Of a stretch of 64,000 nt of DNA, positions 59,458 through 64,000 are shown piece by piece. Below the pieces are notes generated by a model that saw only the letters and a program-made list of their open reading frames with translations, was not told the origin of the DNA and did no database searches. Source of the DNA: Nocardia brevicatena NBRC 12119 (GTDB taxonomy: Bacteria > Actinomycetota > Actinomycetes > Mycobacteriales > Mycobacteriaceae); contig NZ_BAFU01000070.1 in assembly GCF_000308495.1 (NCBI RefSeq), positions 186,001 through 250,000 on the forward strand, read 5' to 3'. Positions within the stretch are counted from its first letter, which is position 1, and each line of letters opens with the position of its first letter. Made by a program: the position numbers and the translations under genes.

Positions 59458-60204
59458 GTGTTTCAAGGGGCGTTCGAGAAAACCGTCATCGAACTGCTCG
59501 ACAGCGGTTCTCGTCTACAGGCGCCCGCGGTGGCCGAATACGTCGCGCGTCTGCGCCGCGCCCACCCCGGCGAAACCCCCGCACAGATCATCTCCCGGCT
59601 GGAGAAACAGTATCTACTCGCGGTGACCGGCAGTGGCGGCGCGGTCGGCGCGGTCGCGGCCCTGCCCGGTGTGGGCACCATCGCCGCACTCGGCGCGGTC
59701 GGTGCGGAGACCACCCTCTTCCTGGAGGTATCGGCGCTGTTCACCCTCGCGGTGGCGGCCGTGCACGGGGTCCGGCCCGACGACTCCGAACAGCGGCGCG
59801 CGCTGGTGCTGGCCGTGGTGTTGGGCGATGCCGGTATGCAGATCGTGCAGAAGAGCATCGGAAGCTCGGCCAAGAACTGGGGCACCGCCTTCGCCAATCG
59901 GATTCCCGGGATCGCCGGAATGAACGATTCGCTGCTCAAGCGGTTCGCCGTGCGCTTCCTCACCAAACGGATGGCGTTGATGGCGGGCAAGGTGGTTCCC
60001 GCCGGGATCGGCGCCGTGATCGGCGGTGTGGGTAACCGGACCCTCGGCAAGGCCACCGTCAACAACGCGCGCAAGGCGTTCGGGCCCGCGCCGGCCGCCT
60101 GGCCGGACGCTGTCCGGATCGTGGACGCCGCGCCGCTGACCGCCCTGGACAAGGCGGCACCGGAACCCCCGGCCGCCCCGCAGCACCCGGTCGATCCGCA
60201 GTGA
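59458..60204 (+). CDS. Unknown Gly/Ala-rich protein, possibly membrane-associated
   Basis: 248 aa from GTG 59458, preceded by GAGGAGG. Glycine-zipper-like hydrophobic stretches (GSGGAVGAVAALPGVGTIAALGAVGAE near 59-84, GKVVPAGIGAVIGGVGNRTLG near 180-200) suggest membrane insertion or oligomer packing. A basic region (RFAVRFLTKRMALMAG) and a Pro-rich tail follow. I recognise the type from actinobacterial genomes but know no function. Its stop overlaps the next ABC ATPase start (GTGA), so it is likely part of that transporter unit. Confidence 0.65.
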   Translation: MFQGAFEKTVIELLDSGSRLQAPAVAEYVARLRRAHPGETPAQIISRLEKQYLLAVTGSGGAVGAVAALPGVGTIAALGAVGAETTLFLEVSALFTLAVAAVHGVRPDDSEQRRALVLAVVLGDAGMQIVQKSIGSSAKNWGTAFANRIPGIAGMNDSLLKRFAVRFLTKRMALMAGKVVPAGIGAVIGGVGNRTLGKATVNNARKAFGPAPAAWPDAVRIVDAAPLTALDKAAPEPPAAPQHPVDPQ

Positions 60205-61205
60205 GTACGACGCGTCCCCCGGCGATCACGGCCCGGGGACTGACCAAACGCTACGACGGTTTCCTCACCGCGGTGCAGGACGTGAGCTTCGCCGTCCCCG
60301 CCGGAACCGCCACCGTCCTGGTCGGGCCGCCCGCCTCGGGCAAGACGACCATCCTGCGCATCCTGCTCGGTCTGGTGGAGCCCACCGCGGGGTCCGTCAC
60401 CGTCGCGGGATCGAACCCGGTGCGTACCGGCCACAGCGCGGTCGCCGGTCCCGGAGCCGCCACCGTGGGCGCGGTGCTCTCGCCCCGCGGGCTGTACCCC
60501 GACCGGACCGTCCGAGACCATCTGCGCGTGTACGCGGCCGCCGCGGGCCTGCCTGACGCCCGGGTGCGCGCGGTGCTGGAACTGACCGGACTGGCCGAAC
60601 GGGCCCGCACCAAGGCGGGCGAACTGACCCCGGGCGAGGGAACCCGGGCCGCCTTGGCCACGGCGCTGCTCACCGATCCGCCGCTGTTGATACTCGACGA
60701 GCCCACCGCCGAACTGGACGCCGGCGAACTGGCCTGGCTGCAGGAGTTCCTGCGCGCGCATATCCGCCGCGGCGGTACGGTTCTGTCCACCGCGCAGCGT
60801 CTGGCCCCGGTACTGCCGGCGACCGACCGACTGGTGGTGCTCAGTGAGGGCACGGTGGTGTACCAGGGCAGCCCGGCCCGGTTGCGGCGCGGTAATCCCG
60901 ACCGGCTGGTCGTCGCGTCGTCCTCGCCGATCGCCCTGGCGACCATGCTCGCCTCCCGTGGGCTGACCGACGCCGTCATCCGCCCCGACGGCCGGCTGGC
61001 GGTGGCGGGGGCGACCGAAACGGAGATCGTGGCCGCCGCGCATGCCGCCGCCGTCCGGCTGGACGGTATCGTCGCCGATCCGATCCATCCGGATCGGGTG
61101 TTGGCGTCCCTCACCAAACCGACCGCGCACCCCGCTCCCCCTCCGGCACCCGGTTACCGGATGCCGCAACCGTCCACTCCGATGCCGCACGGGGTTCCTC
61201 GATGA
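60201..61205 (+). CDS. ABC transporter ATPase
   Basis: 334-aa nucleotide-binding subunit. Walker A is GPPASGKTT, the signature is altered to LTPGEGTR (family LSGGQ), and Walker B is LLILDEPTAELD. The H-switch region reads LSTAQRL with no obvious His, so hydrolysis may be impaired or rely on other residues. The C-terminal 100 residues form an extra domain (RRGNPDRLVVASSSP...). Coupled to the upstream gene (GTGA) and to the permease (ATGA at 61202). Resembles antibiotic/lantibiotic-immunity type ATPases; cargo unknown. Confidence 0.85.
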   Translation: MSTTRPPAITARGLTKRYDGFLTAVQDVSFAVPAGTATVLVGPPASGKTTILRILLGLVEPTAGSVTVAGSNPVRTGHSAVAGPGAATVGAVLSPRGLYPDRTVRDHLRVYAAAAGLPDARVRAVLELTGLAERARTKAGELTPGEGTRAALATALLTDPPLLILDEPTAELDAGELAWLQEFLRAHIRRGGTVLSTAQRLAPVLPATDRLVVLSEGTVVYQGSPARLRRGNPDRLVVASSSPIALATMLASRGLTDAVIRPDGRLAVAGATETEIVAAAHAAAVRLDGIVADPIHPDRVLASLTKPTAHPAPPPAPGYRMPQPSTPMPHGVPR

Positions 61206-61984
61206 TCGACGTCGTACCGGCGGATCTGCTTCCGCCGCTTCATGCCGAGTACCGCAAGGCGATCACGCTGCGGTATGCCCGGTCGATGGCCGCGCTGGTC
61301 CCGGTCGTCGCGCTTCTGGCCGTGTCGACCACCGCCCTCCTGGCCGGACCACGCGACCCCCGGGGCGAACCGGCGACCGGCGCCGCCACGGTGGGTCTGT
61401 ACCTGGCGCTGGCGGCCGTGATCCTGGCGGCGGGCGCGTTCGCCGCCGCGGGCGCCGGGGGCGAACACCGCTACGACACGCTCGCCGTGACGGCGTTGTT
61501 CACCCCCGACCGCGATCGGCTGGCCGGGGCGAAGATGCTGGTCACCGCAGGCGTGGCACTGGCCGCCGCGCTCGTCGCGGAGGTCGTGGCACTGGCCTGT
61601 CTGCTGGTGTTCGGCCGCGACAAATTCGAGTTCGGCGCCGGTCTGTTCGGGGTGCTGGGCGGCGGTTTGCTGGCCGCGGTCTGCTGGGCGGTGATCGGGA
61701 CCGGTCTCGGCCTGTGGCTGCGTTCACCGCTCACCGCGGTGGGCGTGGTGCTGGGCTGGCTGCTGTTCGCCGAACCGCTCATCTGGGCGGTCACCAGCGG
61801 AATCGGTCTACCGGGCCTGTCGACGCTGCTGCCCGTGTCGTCGACGGTGAGTACAGTGGCCGTCGGTTCGTTCACCGACAGCGATATCCTCGCCCCCACC
61901 CCGGCTGCGATGGTGGTTCTGCTCCTGTGGGCCATCGGCATCGGCGGTTTGGGTTGGTGGTCGGTGCGCACCGACGAGCTCTGA
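61202..61984 (+). CDS. ABC transporter permease (ABC-2 type)
   Basis: 260-aa integral membrane protein with six hydrophobic segments: about 27-48, 60-82, 115-137, 147-168, 175-195 and 232-252. After the first helices comes the loop GGEHRYDTLAVTALFTPDRDRLAGAKMLV, typical of ABC-2 permeases. ATG overlaps the ATPase stop as ATGA. Forms an exporter with the upstream ATPase. Confidence 0.82.
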   Translation: MIDVVPADLLPPLHAEYRKAITLRYARSMAALVPVVALLAVSTTALLAGPRDPRGEPATGAATVGLYLALAAVILAAGAFAAAGAGGEHRYDTLAVTALFTPDRDRLAGAKMLVTAGVALAAALVAEVVALACLLVFGRDKFEFGAGLFGVLGGGLLAAVCWAVIGTGLGLWLRSPLTAVGVVLGWLLFAEPLIWAVTSGIGLPGLSTLLPVSSTVSTVAVGSFTDSDILAPTPAAMVVLLLWAIGIGGLGWWSVRTDEL

Positions 61985-62060
61985 GCCCCGGCCGACGGGA
62001 ACAACGGCTCGTCGGTAGGCGTCGTTATCGTGGATGGCACGAAACGACAGGGGAATGATC

Positions 62061-64000
62061 ATGGGGGTGGCCGGAGACGGCGGCCCGTCCGAGGCGGGCT
62101 GGCTACGCCGGATCTGGTCGGAATGCCTGCGCCACCGCGGCACGGTGGCGGGTATCGCGGTAACGCTGGTGGCGGGCGCGGCCGCCGAGATCGTGGCGCC
62201 GCTGCTCACCAAACAGGCGATCGACGCGGCCGGTGTCGGCGATACCGCTGTCATCGGGGTCGTCGCCGGCCTGCTGATGCTGCTGGCCGCGGGTCGCTTC
62301 GTCGCGTCGTTCGGGCGGCGGCTGCTGGCCGGCCGGCTCTCCCTGGACGTCCAGCACACCCTGCGGGTAGCACTGCTGGGCTCGTTGCAGCGCCTGGACG
62401 GCGCCGGACAGGACGCACTGCGCACCGGGCAGGTGGTCTCCCGGTCCATCACCGACCTGCAACTGGTGCAGAGTCTGCTGGCCATGGCTCCGCTGTCGGG
62501 TATGGCACTGCTGCAGTTCCTGCTCGCCGCCGGGGTGATGCTGTGGCTGTCGCCCCTGCTGGCCGGGGTGGCGCTGCTGATGGTGCCCGCGGTCGCGGTG
62601 GTGGTGTACCGGCTGCGACCCCGCCTGCACGCCGCCACCTGGTCGGCCCAGCAGCGTGCCGCCGAACTCGCCCAGCACGTCGAGGAAACCGTGACCGGGG
62701 TGCGGGTGGTCAAGGGCTTCGGGCAGGAAGCCCGCATGGTCGATCGGCTGGAACGGCACGGGCGTGCCCTGTTCGCGGAACGGATGCGGGCCGCCTCGAT
62801 CAATTCCCGGTTCGCGCCCACCCTGGCGGCGATCCCGCAGGCGGGCCTGGTCGCGGTGATCGCCCTCGGCGGGATGCTGGCCCTGCGCGGCGATATCGGG
62901 CTCGGCACGTTCCTCGCCTTCACGGCCTATGTCACCACCATGACCACCACCGCCCGCGTCATGGCCTCGGTGGTGATCCTGGCCCAGCTCACCCGGGCCG
63001 CGGCCGAACGTGTGTACCAGGTGATCGACGCCGCGCCCACGATCGCCGACCCGCCCCGGCCGGTCCCGCTGCCGGACGGACCGCTCGGAATCGATATCGA
63101 AGGACTGACTTTCGGCTTCGACCCCGGTCAATCGGTGCTGTGCGATCTGGATCTGACGGTGCGCCCCGGCGAGACAGTGGCGATCATCGGTCCGTCCGGT
63201 TCCGGTAAGACCACGCTGTCGCTGCTGCTGCCGCGCTTCTACCGCCCCGATTCCGGCCGTATCCGGCTGTTCGGGAGCGGAGACGGGGATATGCCCGGGC
63301 CGGCGACCGCGGCCGGCCGCCGGCGCGTGGCCGTCGATATCGCCGATGTCCGCGCCGAACAGCTCCGCGAGGCCATCGGGGTCGTCCTCGACGACCCGTT
63401 CCTCTTCAGCGACACCATCGCCGCGAATATCGCCCTCGGCCGCCCGGACGCCACCGACGCCGAGATCCGGCACGCGGCGAAACTGGCCGCGGCCGATGAG
63501 TTCATCGAACGGCTCTCCAACGGCTACGACACCGTGGTCGGCGAACGCGGGCTCACCCTGTCCGGTGGGCAGCGCCAGCGCATCGCCCTGGCCCGGGCGT
63601 TGCTGGCCCGTCCCCGCATCCTGGTGCTGGACGACGCGACCTCGGCCGTGGACGCGGTGACCGAGGCGGCCATTTTCGGCGCGCTGCCCGACGCCGGCAC
63701 GCGCACCACCCTGATCCTGGCCCACCGCGAATCCACCCTCGCCCACGCCGACCGGGTCATCCGCCTGCCCGCCCCCGTCACAACACCCGCGGTCGGCGCC
63801 ATACCCGACCCGGACCGGCTCCCGCCGCGGACACCCGCCCACGGCCGGGCCGACCGCGTATCCGCCGATCTGAGCGAGACCCCGGAACTTCGCCGTGTCA
63901 TCGAGAAACTGCCACCGGCCACCGAGGAGCCCGGCCTCGACGACCGGCGCCTGCGCGCACCCGATCCGGGATTCCGGCTGACCCGGCTGCTGTGGCCGGT
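62061..64000 (+). CDS. ABC exporter (membrane domain plus ATPase), runs off the right edge
   Basis: At least 646 residues. A six-helix membrane domain (about 20-320) is followed by an ATPase with Walker A GPSGSGKTT (377-385), signature LSGGQRQR (from about 500) and Walker B ILVLDDATSA. Asp replaces the catalytic Glu after Walker B, and Asp replaces the Q-loop Gln (VLDDPFLF), so this nucleotide site is probably the degenerate half of an asymmetric exporter. The tail LPPATEEPGLDDRRLRAPDPGFRLTRLL looks like the linker to a second fused half, which should continue past the window. AGGGGA precedes ATG 62061; an in-frame ATG lies at 62055. Confidence 0.85.
   Translation, partial: MGVAGDGGPSEAGWLRRIWSECLRHRGTVAGIAVTLVAGAAAEIVAPLLTKQAIDAAGVGDTAVIGVVAGLLMLLAAGRFVASFGRRLLAGRLSLDVQHTLRVALLGSLQRLDGAGQDALRTGQVVSRSITDLQLVQSLLAMAPLSGMALLQFLLAAGVMLWLSPLLAGVALLMVPAVAVVVYRLRPRLHAATWSAQQRAAELAQHVEETVTGVRVVKGFGQEARMVDRLERHGRALFAERMRAASINSRFAPTLAAIPQAGLVAVIALGGMLALRGDIGLGTFLAFTAYVTTMTTTARVMASVVILAQLTRAAAERVYQVIDAAPTIADPPRPVPLPDGPLGIDIEGLTFGFDPGQSVLCDLDLTVRPGETVAIIGPSGSGKTTLSLLLPRFYRPDSGRIRLFGSGDGDMPGPATAAGRRRVAVDIADVRAEQLREAIGVVLDDPFLFSDTIAANIALGRPDATDAEIRHAAKLAAADEFIERLSNGYDTVVGERGLTLSGGQRQRIALARALLARPRILVLDDATSAVDAVTEAAIFGALPDAGTRTTLILAHRESTLAHADRVIRLPAPVTTPAVGAIPDPDRLPPRTPAHGRADRVSADLSETPELRRVIEKLPPATEEPGLDDRRLRAPDPGFRLTRLLWP

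Noticed and set aside
1-64000. CRISPR arrays, tRNA or rRNA genes, phage or complete insertion sequences
   Set aside because: No regularly spaced repeats, cloverleaf ends, integrase or transposase bodies were recognised; only the tnpB 3' remnant near 17.8 kb was found.

Overview
The window is high-GC DNA from an actinobacterium of the mycolic-acid lineage (Mycobacteriales), most likely a Nocardia or close relative. Lineage markers are a rhamnosyltransferase/rmlD/LCP arabinogalactan locus, mycothiol-dependent formaldehyde dehydrogenase (MscR), an MCE protein, an EspG/PPE-like/EspC-like type VII secretion cassette, an MptpB-type phosphatase, a CYP123-type P450 and an F420-type (DDN family) oxidoreductase. 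Gene order repeatedly matches, from memory, separate blocks of the M. tuberculosis chromosome: Rv3265c-Rv3268 at 1-3.5 kb, Rv0766c-Rv0770 at 27.5-32.2 kb, and deaD/Rv1251c at 47.6-52.7 kb.

Layout. 1-3.5 kb: cell-wall linker genes (wbbL-like, rmlD), divergent from an LCP ligase and a TIGR03089 protein. 3.5-6.1 kb: carboxylesterase and three small metal/thiol proteins. 6.5-14.4 kb: a tightly coupled five-ORF operon made of a SWIM zinc-finger protein, a MoxR AAA+ ATPase, a DUF5682 protein, a 74-aa three-repeat ORF and a vWA (CoxE-like) protein. It corresponds to the poorly understood E. coli yehQ/L/M/P set and is the best candidate for an undescribed system. 14.4-17.8 kb: a MacB-like ABC transporter whose ATPase gene begins inside the right end of a decayed IS200/IS605-type tnpB element. 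18-21.1 kb: two paralogous Ser/Thr kinases. 21.3-24.6 kb: endonuclease IV, an HMG-CoA-lyase-like enzyme and an MCE protein, then a structured gap with a strong terminator.

25.1-34.8 kb is a divergent catabolic locus. The minus arm runs cyp123, SDR, a CYP125-like P450 that has lost its haem loop, and glutathione peroxidase. The plus arm runs aldA, SDR, a 3-hydroxyisobutyrate-dehydrogenase-like enzyme, an FAD dehydrogenase, TetR and a DDN-like protein. The 320-bp divergent promoter region carries a repeated 15-bp motif that is a candidate operator. At 35.2-37.1 kb, mscR and an MBL hydrolase are followed by the frameshifted tail of another P450. 37.7-42.5 kb: membrane and secreted proteins around a pair of acyl-CoA dehydrogenases. 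42.5-45.2 kb: EspG, PPE-like and EspC-like genes with no ESX core nearby. 45.2-49.4 kb: alpha/beta hydrolase, phosphoribosyltransferase, carbon-nitrogen hydrolase and a DEAD-box helicase.

49.5-52.7 kb is a complete but inactivated TM0106-family RecB-like nuclease/helicase (two frameshifts, one amber stop, eroded motifs). 52.9-64 kb: a PLP-fold aldolase/racemase, a TetR-like domain without HTH, an MptpB-like phosphatase, an adenylating enzyme lacking its C-terminal subdomain, an enoyl-CoA hydratase, a CPWA thiol transferase, an unknown Gly-rich protein with an ABC ATPase and permease, and the first half of an ABC exporter that runs off the end. Decay is concentrated in accessory genes: five or six remnants or truncated genes coexist with intact housekeeping loci. 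All family assignments were made by reading translated motifs; no database search was run.
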